Source: Dioscorea cayenensis subsp. rotundata (Eukaryota; Streptophyta; Magnoliopsida; Dioscoreales; Dioscoreaceae). From it: DNA of 64,000 nt. This document shows positions 21,501-33,639 of this stretch, one piece after another. Below the pieces are notes generated by a model. It had not been told where the DNA came from. It saw only the letters and a program-made list of their open reading frames with translations, and made no database searches. Within the stretch, counting starts at the first letter, position 1; each line of letters begins with the position of its first letter. A program made the translations under genes and the position numbers. The stretch spans positions 21,977,589 to 22,041,588 of the forward strand of contig NC_052486.1 in assembly GCF_009730915.1 (NCBI RefSeq), written 5' to 3'.

Positions 21501-24500
21501 CTGACATCTTGATAATGTATATATGTAACTATTTTCATAAATCACTTACGAAAAGAAAATCCAATAAAAAACAAATGAAGTCAGGCAGACTGATTAAAAG
21601 CACATGTCAAACCCAATTCACTAAGACAGAACTGCAGCTTTAACAAATGCCCAATTTTCTTTTATGCTTCCAGAAGGCTACCATCCACCTAGGTAGGATT
21701 TCGTGATTTCTAAGTACACCCTAAAATCCTACCATCTGGTACACTTCCATGTAAAAATCTGATCATTCAAGAGTTAAAAAGTGGGAAGAAGATGGCAATC
21801 TCTCTTGGTTCACTTGAAAAGATCCAATTAACATCAAACTTGCAATATAACAGGGTGAAGAAGCTGAGTATACCAGAGAAATGCCTGCGAACAAACACAT
21901 TCCAATCTACAGGGGAGTGCACTCGATGGTAACTACCAGGATGCAAGTATAGAACACAGTAAAATACACCTTCCATTTGGCTGCAAGTAAAGAGAACAAA
22001 AGTCAGCTCTTTGAAACAGTTATGAACACTTGGTAATACATAACTTACTGAAGCGGAAATAAGTGAACTGATTGCAAGTGGTTTAACAGAAAAACATAAA
22101 AAGGTATAAGATGCATGAAAAGTTATCTTTCAGTATGCATTGCATAATGGTCAATTTTTAATTGCCACTGTTGAACTACTCCGAAATGTCACTTCCAATA
22201 AATAACTTTCATTAAAAATATATTATACCACACAGAAAGAATGTTGAAATCAAGTAGAAAACAAGGTTTAAAATAATATCATAGACTTAATATATTGGTC
22301 AATCAGATTTTTCTGTATTCCCAAACTAAACAGGAGCATAAGTTTAAATTGGTGAAAAACTATGGCAATACCATGATGGAACAGAATTTCGAACTTTAGG
22401 TGAAGCAAATGATAGACGCCACCATGATTTCTTAGTTGTCCCTTGAGCAGTACTCAGCTCAGAAGGTTCGTCGCATGCATTCCCATCAACCACCTTATGG
22501 AGAGAAGTCCGTGGACCAAGAAGAGAAAATGGCGAATATGAAAAACCTTTCACTTGCTCAATCATTGCCCCTGGACCTCCCAGCTCCCCTATTCGCAAAA
22601 CCATGCCATCAACAGGGCTAACCTATCATTCCAAGAAACCATAGGTTATGCCTAAAAGCAAGTATGGTAATTTTATTCATAACACAAGCAATATATCATC
22701 TAGAAACTGCAGCTAGTTACCAGTTACCAGACAATTTGGATCCTCATCAATAGGCCTTGCACCTTCTTTAAGTGCTCGAACGAAGAATTCCTGCAAAGAA
22801 GCATATTTTTCCAGTGGCAGAGCAGCTTCTTCTAAATCTACAGAAAAGAAGCAATATTATAGTTCATTTAGTGAAGAACAAGTAAAACTAAAAATTCAAA
22901 TATGGATATAATAGTCAGAAATAGGCAGCAAATGCTATCTTAAAGTTGAGGCCAAAAATTTCAATGCTGGTAAGCCTTCTTTTAAAAGGGGTGTGTATGT
23001 GGGAGGCAACCCAAGCCCAAAATACTTGAGGATAGATCACTGTTTCTACAGTTGTTGGTCATGGACAGCTAATTTAATCATTTGAATAAGCCTTTGAATT
23101 ATTACATGACAAATGGCACCCAGAGTGAATTTTTAGTGACTTGAATACCCCAGTTACAATGGGGAGATCCTTACAAGGGGTTGTACCATGCTAGGAGACA
23201 CTTTGAGGTGAATGAGGTGAAGGAAACCCATAACATGGTCAACCAGAAACTAGAGACATACTAACATTGTTTCGTAGGGAACAGACCAAAACAATAACCT
23301 TGCTACTTACCATGTGTTGATTATTGATTTGATACCAACAGCCATAGTGTAACAGGGGATGACCCCTTCAAAGCAATATATGGAAGAAATTCACTGCACT
23401 TAATGAAATTAGTAGATAATGGATCTATGGTGAAGGATGTGAATCCTTAACTGATGATGAGACTATATATTACATGAACTAAGGGAAAACTTGGACATAA
23501 ACAGAGCTGTATAAAAGAGTACATAGATCAAAGAGAAGTGAGGTTTGATTCAACCTAGGAGAAATGGTTTCTATAAAGACCACAACCTTACAGACTGCAA
23601 TCTTTAGCTAAAAGGTTCAATCAGAAACTTAGCCCTAGGTTTTCCAGTCCATCTAACAGTGGCTAAGAGATTGGTGAAGTGGACTGTCACTTAAAGCAGC
23701 TAGCTACTGCTCAGGCACACCCAATTTCCGATGCTTCCCAACTCAAAGAAGGCATTAGTCTCGATCAGTCCTGTCACCAACTCCCTGATTTTTTTTAAGA
23801 GGGTTCAGAGTTGCCAGTCCAACCTAAGAAAATAGTTGGACTGTCACTTGCTGGATGGATCCACAGAAATAATGGTGCAGTGGAAGGATTTGCCAACATG
23901 GGACAGTACTTGGTAACCTTTTTGATGTCATTGCGGCCAATTTCCAAACTTTGACCTTGGGGGACAACATGAAACTGACGGGAAAGGTAATTGATAAGCC
24001 TCCTAGTAAGGTGTGTATGTCCATAGGAAGGGCAATAAGCACCAAGCCCATGATAACTGAGGGCAGATATAGGGTTCTACTGCTTCTGGTCATAGTCAGC
24101 TAATTTTATCATTTGAATAAGCCTTTAAATAGTAACATTATCAATGATCCTAACTCAATTTGTTGTTACTATCCTTCATTTACATAAATTGATTATTGGT
24201 AGGAATAGTAACTCAACAAGGGCAAGATGTTAATACTTGTGTTCAAGTAAAAGAAAACTTGGAAAAAAAATAGATGTATCAAAGCTAGAATTTTCATAAT
24301 TTATGTAAAATAGCTAACATTTTTCTACTTCCTAGTAATTAATGATGGAAATGAACTATAGAAAATATTTTGAAATAACAGGACAACAGAACTAAGAAAG
24401 AATACTTGAATGAAAAAGCCCTGCGTCCCATGCTTTATATCACGAAAGGACGTACATATACAGGGAGTTCCTGGAAAGGGAAAATGAAAAAAATCAACAT

Positions 24501-26726
24501 TCAATCAGAAACAAAAATGCCATAGATCTCTATCATCATGCTAAAGAAGTAAAAAATCCAGTGACCAACATGAAAACAAGTAAAAGGCATGGTATACATA
24601 TTCTAAACTGCAGTAATTAATTATCGCTTCAACTCGTTTCATATTTTTTTAACAAAAATAGATCAACTGCCAAAACTTTGATCCTCTGAAGCTACCCTTC
24701 TTAAAATTATTCCTTTTCAGAAAAAGAAGGTTGGATCATGATGACGCATGAAATATTATACAAAAAAAAAAAGCATTACCAGTTATACAGGTTTAATGAG
24801 TGGTGAGTGTTAAGATATGACTAATCTGGGCAAGCCTCTGCATCCAGGACTTAATTTCTGCGCCTTTTGGCTTATGGTATGACTTTAAGTTCAAATGCAA
24901 GTATCTACAGCCTATTTTTACTCAACTTGTTTAGATTGCATATATTTTCCAACGTTCCTACTCATTGAATCAGTGCATACACCAAGAGCTTTCTGGATGT
25001 GAGATTTTCAAAACCAAACCACAAAATGAGATCCAGATATTCAAAATTGAAATTGAGTAAAATAAGTGAAGAAGCGAACAGAGTGACACAAACCAAACTC
25101 GCAAGCAATCCCCAAAAACGTGACATTGTACGCAGAGGTAATAGCCTCAAAAATGCTGCCTGTATTTTGCATCGCAAGTCACAATAAATTAGAGGGACTT
25201 TAGCTAAATGAACTTTATTTGATACCAGTCTATACCATGAAATTTGAGTGTATATGCTACCTTTATATCAGGTGAGAATTCAACTTCAATCCCTTTCTCC
25301 TTCAACTCCTCAACCTATTATTTCCACCACAAACATAGATATCAGCGAAAACATTGCAGGCCAAAATACAAATACAAGTTGCCTCACATAATGAGTTATA
25401 AAAGAACCTGATACTAAGGTAAAATGTATTTTAGAAAATGAAAGAGAAGCGATATAAACTTCACTGATTAACAAACTTAGCCAAATCAAAGTGCAAAACA
25501 ACAGGATATCCCACTCAGATAACCGGCAGGGCATGTGATTGCTAAAACAATAAAGTCAAGTTTTTTTCTCTTCTATACTTAGATGCACATAAATATAAAA
25601 AGAAAAGATAAAATATAAAAACACATAAATTCAACATATAAACTTCATTACTAAACAAACTTAGCCAAAAAATGTAAACCAACAAGATATCTCAAAATGA
25701 TAATTGGCAGGGAATATATGTAATTCCCAAAGTAGTAAATTCAAGAATTCTATCTTCTATACTGGGTTGCAGAAAAATAAAGGCATAACAAAAGAAATTG
25801 CATGAATTTAAGCGCATGATTAGAACATTACTTTCTTGTCCTCATAAAGGCGCCGAGCATGGAGAGCTCCCAACATTAGAATGGTAGCAATTGTTGCTCC
25901 AGGAACCAACAAGAAATTCTCTAGACAAATCACAACAAGAAAGTCAATCTCATACAACAACCATTACATGATGCAAGAACGCTCTCAAGAAGCACTTGAG
26001 ATCAAATCATTGAAACAAGATCAAAATGAAAAACATTATAAAGCACAAACTAGGCTTCTCTCCGGACACCAAAAAGAAATTCAATATATACATCACAACA
26101 AGAAAATCAATCTAATACTTGAACCACTACATCATGCAAGAACACAATTCAGAAGCAAGTGAGATCACAACTGTGAAACAAGATTAAAATAACAAACATT
26201 ATAAGTAAAGAACAGTTTTTATTCAACGATCCAAAACCAAATTCCCAATATACATAGCCACAAGAAAATCAATCTCATACTCTAACCATCCCACAACAAA
26301 GAACACTATCAAGAATCACTTAAGATCAAAACAGTGAAACAAGATCAAAAGACAAACATTATAAGCATGACATGAGGTAAACCAATATACAACACAAGAC
26401 TCACTAGAAGAAATCATCTCATACACCAACAATTCCACAATGCAAAAACACTATCAAGAAACACTTGACATTAAAACAGTAAACCAATATCAAAATAATC
26501 GCATTACAAACATGGAATGGATTATATATATATATAGAAGAGAAACACCTTCACTCTTGCCGCCGCCACCGCCACCGCCACCGCCGCCACCGCCGCCGCC
26601 AACGGAGGAGCGGGCAGCGTGGGAGCCTCTGGAGAGAATGGCGGAGTGGAGATGGAGACGGTGGGAGGTCCGGCAGCAGCGGTGGTAGGGGAGGACAGGC
26701 CATCGCGGAGAAACCCTAAACTTCAT
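18570..26726 (-). CDS. PSD1: Phosphatidylserine decarboxylase proenzyme, mitochondrial (PSD1)
   Basis: It decarboxylates phosphatidylserine to phosphatidylethanolamine in mitochondria. Exons: 26726-26549, 25920-25832, 25314-25261, 25159-25094, 24470-24406, 22837-22728, 22622-22372, 21980-21874, 21132-21065, 19593-19516, 18949-18827 and 18732-18570. Exon 1 encodes a basic presequence-like N-terminus (MKFRVSPRWPVLPYHRCCRT) and a 14-glycine run. Exons 2-3 give VPGATIATILMLGALHARRL and VEELKEKGIEVEFSPDIK; exon 7 gives SPVDGMVLRIGELGG. Exon 12 has FNMGSTVVLIFQAP, whose GST is the self-cleavage site that makes the pyruvoyl group. Two frame breaks are visible. Exon 5 has a net gain of about four bases. 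In exon 12 an extra A near 18616 moves the stop from 18570 to 18586 and replaces the last residues. A TATA box lies at 26801-26812. Confidence 0.88.
20504..20789. mobile_element. Stowaway-like MITE in a PSD1 intron
   Basis: The left end CTCCCTCCATTTCATATTAA and the right end, read on the other strand, CTCCCCTCCGTTTTGTATTA, form terminal inverted repeats. A TA dinucleotide flanks each end (20502-20503 and 20790-20791), as expected for a Tc1/mariner-type Stowaway element. It is about 286 bp with no coding capacity and lies between PSD1 exons 9 and 10. Confidence 0.85.
22970..24140 (+). mobile_element. Ty3/gypsy retrotransposon relic (integrase C-terminal region), antisense in a PSD1 intron
   Basis: Broken plus-strand reading frames give words typical of the end of gypsy pol: GMTPFKAIYGR near 23355-23390, KLSPRF near 23625 and SDASQLKEGISLD near 23730-23770. 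LPTWDSTW and DVIAANFQTLTLGD follow near 23890-23970; plant chromoviruses have LP.WEATWE...NF.LEDK in this order. A 140-bp direct repeat (about 22975-23115 and 23998-24140, sharing GGTGTGTATG, GTCA(T/A)GG/TCAGCTAATTT and CATTTGAATAAGCCTTT) brackets the relic. No RT or full LTRs are present, and stops interrupt every frame. Confidence 0.65.
25455..25800. repeat. Two-unit tandem duplication in PSD1 intron 2
   Basis: A unit starting AAACTTCA(C/T)T, with CAAACTTAGCCAAA, ACAAGATATC/ACAGGATATC, GGCAGGG and TCTTCTATACT in the same order, occurs at about 25456-25610 and again at about 25640-25790. The period is about 185 bp. Confidence 0.65.
25925..26515. repeat. Degenerate tandem repeat, four units, in PSD1 intron 1
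   Basis: Four units of roughly 150-165 bp share CAAGAAA(G/A)TCAATCTCATAC, an ACAATGCAAGAACACT(A)TCAAGAA-like block, CACTTGA(G/C)AT, GTGAAACAAGATCAAAA and ACAAACATTATAA. Units begin near 25934, 26098, 26260 and 26405. The array fills almost all of the first PSD1 intron, next to the exon 1 donor at 26548. Confidence 0.75.
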
Positions 26727-27231
26727 CGACCTCGAAGCTCGGGTTTTTGCGGGGCTTCGGACAAGAGCATCAGCATTTGACTTGCGGGTCAAGCGAGTGT
26801 GAATATATATACAAGAAACCAAAACCCGAAACCCGTTAACTCGGATCCGGATCCGAATCCGAATGAAAGGGAGTTAAACCATTAGATTATTTGCATATTC
26901 TTTTTTTTAAACCATTAGTTAAACATTCAAATGATAATCAGCCCATATTTTACAACAATGCTCATTTAATTATTATTTTTATTAAAAATACCCAACTTAG
27001 TTTCATATATTTTTTTTTTTTAATTTTAAAATAAAATATTGAATGAATATAGATGATGGTTGATCGAATTTTGGCATTGTCATTTTAAAAACAAATTAAA
27101 CTATTTGAAAATCTTTAAAATATGAAGTTAAAACTAACTTTTTGATATTTTTACAAATACAATAGGCATTGTACTAAATAAAAAGTTTTTAAAACAAATG
27201 TGGATAAGTCATATATGCGTGCAAAACATGC
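26727..27231. other. PSD1 promoter side and AT-rich DNA before the assembly gap
   Basis: A TATA box at 26801-26812 (minus strand TATATATATTC) and a short leader precede the PSD1 start codon. 26880-27231 is AT-rich with no coding sequence and ends at the N gap. Confidence 0.5.
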
Positions 27232-28231
27232 NNNNNNNNNNNNNNNNNNNNNNNNNNNNNNNNNNNNNNNNNNNNNNNNNNNNNNNNNNNNNNNNNNNNN
27301 NNNNNNNNNNNNNNNNNNNNNNNNNNNNNNNNNNNNNNNNNNNNNNNNNNNNNNNNNNNNNNNNNNNNNNNNNNNNNNNNNNNNNNNNNNNNNNNNNNNN
27401 NNNNNNNNNNNNNNNNNNNNNNNNNNNNNNNNNNNNNNNNNNNNNNNNNNNNNNNNNNNNNNNNNNNNNNNNNNNNNNNNNNNNNNNNNNNNNNNNNNNN
27501 NNNNNNNNNNNNNNNNNNNNNNNNNNNNNNNNNNNNNNNNNNNNNNNNNNNNNNNNNNNNNNNNNNNNNNNNNNNNNNNNNNNNNNNNNNNNNNNNNNNN
27601 NNNNNNNNNNNNNNNNNNNNNNNNNNNNNNNNNNNNNNNNNNNNNNNNNNNNNNNNNNNNNNNNNNNNNNNNNNNNNNNNNNNNNNNNNNNNNNNNNNNN
27701 NNNNNNNNNNNNNNNNNNNNNNNNNNNNNNNNNNNNNNNNNNNNNNNNNNNNNNNNNNNNNNNNNNNNNNNNNNNNNNNNNNNNNNNNNNNNNNNNNNNN
27801 NNNNNNNNNNNNNNNNNNNNNNNNNNNNNNNNNNNNNNNNNNNNNNNNNNNNNNNNNNNNNNNNNNNNNNNNNNNNNNNNNNNNNNNNNNNNNNNNNNNN
27901 NNNNNNNNNNNNNNNNNNNNNNNNNNNNNNNNNNNNNNNNNNNNNNNNNNNNNNNNNNNNNNNNNNNNNNNNNNNNNNNNNNNNNNNNNNNNNNNNNNNN
28001 NNNNNNNNNNNNNNNNNNNNNNNNNNNNNNNNNNNNNNNNNNNNNNNNNNNNNNNNNNNNNNNNNNNNNNNNNNNNNNNNNNNNNNNNNNNNNNNNNNNN
28101 NNNNNNNNNNNNNNNNNNNNNNNNNNNNNNNNNNNNNNNNNNNNNNNNNNNNNNNNNNNNNNNNNNNNNNNNNNNNNNNNNNNNNNNNNNNNNNNNNNNN
28201 NNNNNNNNNNNNNNNNNNNNNNNNNNNNNNN
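27232..28231. other. Assembly gap of 1,000 Ns
   Basis: The run of Ns is exactly 1,000 long, a conventional placeholder size, so the true distance is probably unknown. Any reading frame across it is meaningless. The gap cuts the outer end of the left arm of the DnaJ inverted duplication, so the missing copy of DnaJ exon 1 could lie here. Confidence 0.98.
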
Positions 28232-28302
28232 CCTGATTTGAATTGAAACGGTTCCAGATGGATATTTTGAGTTGCTTTTTCAGTTTTGCAATACTGGTAT
28301 TG

Positions 28303-28330
28303 CCACACACACACACACACACACACACAC
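28303..28330. repeat. (CA)n microsatellite
   Basis: About fourteen CA dinucleotides sit 70 bases right of the N gap, a position where assemblies often break. Confidence 0.9.
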
Positions 28331-28429
28331 GCCTGTTCTTTGATTGATCAGCCAGAGCCTGGCTGAGCCTCAGAGGAGACTGACCAGCAGTGAGGCTGAG
28401 ACTTAGCCCGATTAGTTTGATTGAGACCG

Positions 28430-31400
28430 ATTAACATTCTTCGGTTCTCGGCCCTTCGACCGCCTGTCCCACACCAGCCAGGCCTGGCCAACAGCCCAAA
28501 ACAACTTTGAGATTAGCCCCTCAATGAGCTGAAGTTATTGGCCTTGAGGATCTACTGCCTCAGTCAATATATTCAATGAAGAGACCACTTGGGAGGCAGC
28601 CTGGTGGTGGCTCTTGAAAGAATGATCGGTCCAGATGGCGCTTGTGTGGCATGACTTTGTGTCCTCAGCTGCCTGCCAATCTTTCCTCGTGCGTATACAA
28701 CCTGTTCTTGCTCTGGGCGATTGGCCTGCTTTCCTCATGAAGTTCCTTATAGTCAACCCCCAAAGAGATCCTATGGACCAATATGAAATATTTAACTTAA
28801 GGAGTAACGGAGGTGTCTCAGTCCCTTTGATATCTTTAGTTCAATTTTTGGGGGTGGTGGTGTTTCAGGCAGTGAGATTGCAAATGAATATGAGCTTTGA
28901 AAGTTATCTTTCTTCAATGTTCACTCTTTAAAATTATTTTGAAGGTGGGCCTGTTTCCTATGAGGAGAGTACGATTAGCACATACCTGAAAGTAACTCCT
29001 GACGACCCTTGCCACCAGCATGCCATTATCAGAAACAAAGGTCCAAAATGGGCAACTCAGTAATAGTGTCCTTTCACCAAATTGTGTCCTTCTCATGTTG
29101 GATATTTTAAATCATATTATTTCTTTTATTTTTTGTCTGACAGCTGTCACTCAGCACACCAATATCATTGTATTTAAGAAAACAAAAAGAGCAGCTTATC
29201 AAATCCTTGATTTGGCTTGTTCAAAGAGGTCATAATAGTGAATAAGAAACATTTAGTATACTGTTATTTGGCTGGCGTGAATAAAGTCAAATTGTTGTCT
29301 TCCTCAACACGGCAAACCAACGAGCTTAACCTGAAGCTGACCCCACCAGCATTGCGGCACTTACGCCTTGTCACTCTCATGGATCTTGCCTTGCTTCGCC
29401 CAAAGTGAGCCAGTCACTTGGCATGAAGTGACTTATACCGAAGTGCAAACATGAATTAGCCTGGGCAGAAACGTCAAATGGTCGACATAGTTTTGAAAAC
29501 GCTAATGCTTCAAACCTTGCCCAACCATTATGTCATTTTATCATCCTGTTGCCTGCTGCAGCCAAGAATCAGGCTTGTGGCATAACAGATTGTTTGGGGC
29601 CTGCAAACCGCCAGCTGCCTGTGTCTTTGTAGTGAGCCTGACATAAAGTTTGATCCTTTATCTCGAAAACCCTCTACCTAGTTTTGTGGCCTTTGATCAT
29701 TATGTCAGGCACGAGCAGGAAAAGATTCCATTCAGACACGCACGGCAAACACGTCGCTAAAAACCAATATGTATTGATTCGATTACCAGTATAATGCCTG
29801 CACCAGTCACGGTGGTTGTGCGTTTGGCCTGCGGGTGATGATGCGCGGCACCGATCAAAAGCGATGTTGAAGGCAACACTGACAGGTCATTTCACCAGTA
29901 GCACAGCTGTTCTCAGGCTGACAGCAAAACCCTGCCTAGTCTGCCACCAGTCTGTCCCCTCCATGCCACGATCCTCGCCCTGGCTGAGGTTCCAGCACGG
30001 TCAGCATTGGCTATTTCTTTGCTCAATTCCATGCCTGCAACCGCCAGAACCGCGGTAGCGTTGCAGCACAAAAGTAAAGCCTTCGTGTGGATCTTATGAA
30101 AACCAATTTGGATAAATGGTAAATTATTTTACAGTTCAAACTGTGGCTTGGGGGTTTTAAACTTAAACTGGACAGTGGAAACTACCCAGACTGGCAAGAG
30201 ATTAGCAGAATTTTAAATTAAACAAGATACTTTGCAAAGTGGTGCTTATGGAACAAAACCACTACTGATAGAAAAATATTTATGAAGATTAGATTTAAAT
30301 AGAATAATTAAAATACTAAAATGGAGGGAGGAATTAGGGGCCCTAAATCAAACTGGAGAAAGAGGCCTAAATAGTGAAATCATTCTAGATTTGGCAAGAT
30401 TGGTAAGTAAGAAAATTTAAATTAAAACAAGATAATTTGTATGAGGATTCAAAACCAATTACTGATAGAAAAATATTTATGAAGATTTAGAGATTTCAAA
30501 TAGGTAAAGAACAATTAAAAATATTTCTAAATGAGTGATTCCCTAAACTAGACTGAAAACTAAGGAGCAGAACGATTGCAAATGAAGCCCAAAGTATTTG
30601 AGGTTGTGTGATACGTTATAAAAATGAAAAATCAAAACAGCCTGTGTTAAAATTGGTGGGAGACAACACCAGGGAGAAGGTTCAGTGTTCGTACTCCAGT
30701 GATATTGGTCCCATTATTATGTGGCATGCAGGGAGAATTGTGTTCCATGGAATTGATACTATTATATATAATTAGATTGAAGTTCCAACTTCAAGTTTTT
30801 TTTTTTTTTTAGGAAACTGACATTTGTAAAATATTATGCTATGGGCAATACAGTTGTGATTGGAAACCAACGTTAGATGATCCATATTGGCTGAATTATA
30901 AAGCAGTGATTGGAATAACCAGCTGTCAATGGCTCAATAATTGAGATTGCCTATCATCAGGATGAATGCTTCCGTGCTTGATTTTGAAATGCTTAAGTTA
31001 CAGAAACCTGAATGTTGTCAATTTCGTGTTTCGGCATTGATATTAGAACCCCGCCTGATTCTTCCACCACGCAGAGATAACCTACATAACCACCATGAGC
31101 AATTTTCTGCTCTTGCCATTCTGTTTGACTTTGTGCGAATGTTAGCAACTGATGGTAGTGCTTTGCCAGACCTGAATGCCAGAAGAAGCCCAGTTCCGTA
31201 GTCATTTAACCAATTCTGATGGGCCCTTTTGTTTGTGTGTACGGCATGTACCGCAGTGGGATAACAACCATGTCACATGTCACGGTTCTGGGGGCAGTTA
31301 TATAACGGTACCGGGCCTGCGCGGATCCAACAGATGGTAAATTGTCGCCCAGACGTGTGGAGTGCTCTGGCATGATGATGCCACCCCAGTTTGCTCGCTG

Positions 31401-32790
31401 TGGCTGGGCTTGTTGGTTTGCTGTATTCGCAACAATATCCGGGTGCATGCAGGTGATCAAAGGGGCCGCGATGGGCGCCTGCGTAAGCCAGTAAAATCAC
31501 CGTGGAGTAGCAGCATAGTGCCTTATGCTAAAGTGCAACATGGGCAGCAGAAAATGTGGGGCCCCAGGGACAGGCCACAGCTGTGTTTCATTGGCCTCAC
31601 TTACCTCAAAACTCATGTAAACTATGTAGTTGTTTAAAAACAGTAAAAGCTCAGGGCTGCCAGTTCTGTGTTTCGGCTTGGTGCACATGAGATTATCCCC
31701 GAAAACAGTAAAACATAGGATATTTCAGATCTTTTGTTCTTCATTTATGTTTTTAATTGATATGGGGACTTACATCAAATTAAATGATACTGTCAATAAA
31801 TGCCACATCCAGCCAGATAACAAAATTTGAGACATTGTATTTGTGTTGCAACTGAAGGATAATCTCGTTCGTTAAGTTCGATGATCTCTATGTTGAACAT
31901 ACCCTTAGCCCCACTGGAGTACCCTGCGGCTTCCAGTTTGTTTCACCACCTTGATGGTCGCAAGCTAAGCCATCAAGTCAAATCCCACGTAAGCGAAACC
32001 CAGCGGTGCCAAACAATTAAATCAACCGTTCATTTCTTCGTTCTAATTTCTTGGGTGATTTGGTAACTGAACCAGATCTAATATAAAAGCCAATAACGTA
32101 TTAAAGGTTGAATGCCGGTTATGTCTCAAAAGTCTTCGGCGAAAAGGTCGTCGATTCACCACTCAACGCGTCGAGTTCCCCCATTCCGCCTCTCTCCTGA
32201 TCAATGCCACAAGTTCTGGAGGCACCACTATACCAAGAAATCAAAATTCCTTTGACTGCAATGGAATTAGATGAATGCGAGGAGACACTCACGCACGCCG
32301 TGCAAAATACCAGCACTGATCGAGTTTCATGATTTAAAGATGAGGATGACGATCAGTTCTTAGGTGCAAGTGCAGCCATAGCAGTGTTCATAATTATATA
32401 TATATTATATTCATATGATAGAAAAGCATACTATTAAACCTTTTGTTATGGTTGCTATTAATTTTAGTCTTGTTTCCTGTAATATTTGAACCAGAGAGAT
32501 ATATTTTGTTACCTTCATAATAATCGCTATTGCTTTTTTGAGTGAAGTCTTGGTGCAAAAATTGATGAAAGGTGGTTGTTAAAACAAACAAAAGGTCACG
32601 TTGATGAGCTTATGAAATTTGTGGGATTAATTTGATAATGATTTGGTCAGACGAGGTCATGGTGATCTCTCGTGGACTTTACGAACTCTTTATTGTTGTC
32701 TCTATTATATGTGTGCAACGAGTGAATGTCCATGATTAAATATATGGTCCCTTATAACCCTTCAGCCCGATAAATCTCAATGGAAAACAT
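28430..32790 (+). repeat. Left arm of a large imperfect inverted duplication (copy of the DnaJ locus)
   Basis: Read on the plus strand, this interval follows the minus strand of about 38520-33640 block by block, through exons and introns. Anchors: 28575-28620 with 38340-38390; 28820-28930 with 38100-37975; 29110-29210 with 37750-37635; 29515-29590 with 37330-37255; 30845-30950 with 35715-35595; 31225-31390 with 35290-35120; 31840-31990 with 34660-34490; 32150-32340 with 34330-34090; 32550-32640 with 33890-33795. Similarity is high near the centre (long matches with one-base homopolymer differences) and lower outward, where the left arm is visibly richer in G and C. Confidence 0.9.
28690..32345 (+). 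pseudogene. Broken DnaJ (J2/J3-type) gene copy
   Basis: This is a degenerate copy of the gene at 34070-38854, in opposite orientation and with introns retained. Exon-equivalent pieces lie at about 28700-28870 (exon 2, G/F-rich), 28930-29060 (exon 3), 31230-31390 (exon 4, zinc-finger part), 31490-31580 (exon 5), 31830-31990 (exon 6) and 32110-32345 (exon 7, C-terminal acidic end). No exon 1 equivalent is seen before the N gap. Every piece has frameshifts or stops and the CAQQ end is lost. It cannot encode a chaperone. Whether it exists in the genome at all is questioned in the findings. Confidence 0.8.
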
Positions 32791-33639
32791 GAAATTTAAT
32801 AAAAGTGAAACAATGGTAAAATTGATAAAACATAGATAAATGTTATGTTAAGATTGAGGCTCGATGAGGAAAAGTAAAAGCAAAAGAGGGTTTTGAATCA
32901 TCATAGTGAGCCATTCTCTCGTTTGGATAGATTTTTTTAATTAACCAAGAGGAGAAAAAAAAAAATAACTCTAACCCTCCTCCAAAACCTCACGTTTTAT
33001 GACCCCCGATTTGAAGTAACGGGTGAAAAACCTCTCAAAAACTTTATAATTAAAAAAAAAGTTTAATACCCTTAATTTTTTAATTAATTACATAATTCAT
33101 AAGTTTGATCCAACGATCACTTTTTTGTACTTTTACTTCGATCCTTATTGGTAGTTCCAAATATCTTGCATCAATTAAATCTTGAATTTTTATTATGTAT
33201 TTAAATAAAAATAAGTAATTTTTTATTTATATATCTTTATTTTTTCTCTTCCCTTCCTTAGGCAAACAAAATTTATTAGAAAATCCTCATTTCCCTTCAC
33301 TCCATAAAATTTAACTATCCAAATAGGATTCAACCCTTCATTTCTTTTCTCTTCCTTAACTTTCCATTCTACTTAAAAATTTAGTTCTATTAATGTCTAC
33401 ATAAGAAAAAATTAATATTATAATATATACATAATTATATTATATATTAGCGAATATGTAAACATAGAATTTTCTAAATTTGATATTCCAAAGACATCAC
33501 AAGAGGGCATGCAATTTATATTTATAATATATATGTATATATATAAAATCACTTCTCTCACCTATAACTTCACTATAATCAAACAGAGACATAGCTGCCA
33601 TGCCAACAAAGAGAAATAAAAATAAGTCAATTCCTATGA
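32791..33639. other. AT-rich spacer between the inverted arms
   Basis: The stretch is AT-rich, with TAATTAATTA tracts near 33080 and TA-rich runs near 33420-33545, and has no coding sequence. Weak mirror similarity may continue a little into both ends, so the true fold point could be narrower than stated. Confidence 0.6.

Noticed and set aside
27151-28328. Long open frames spanning the N run on both strands
   Set aside because: They are open only because Ns cannot encode stops. The real flanking residues are few and low-complexity.
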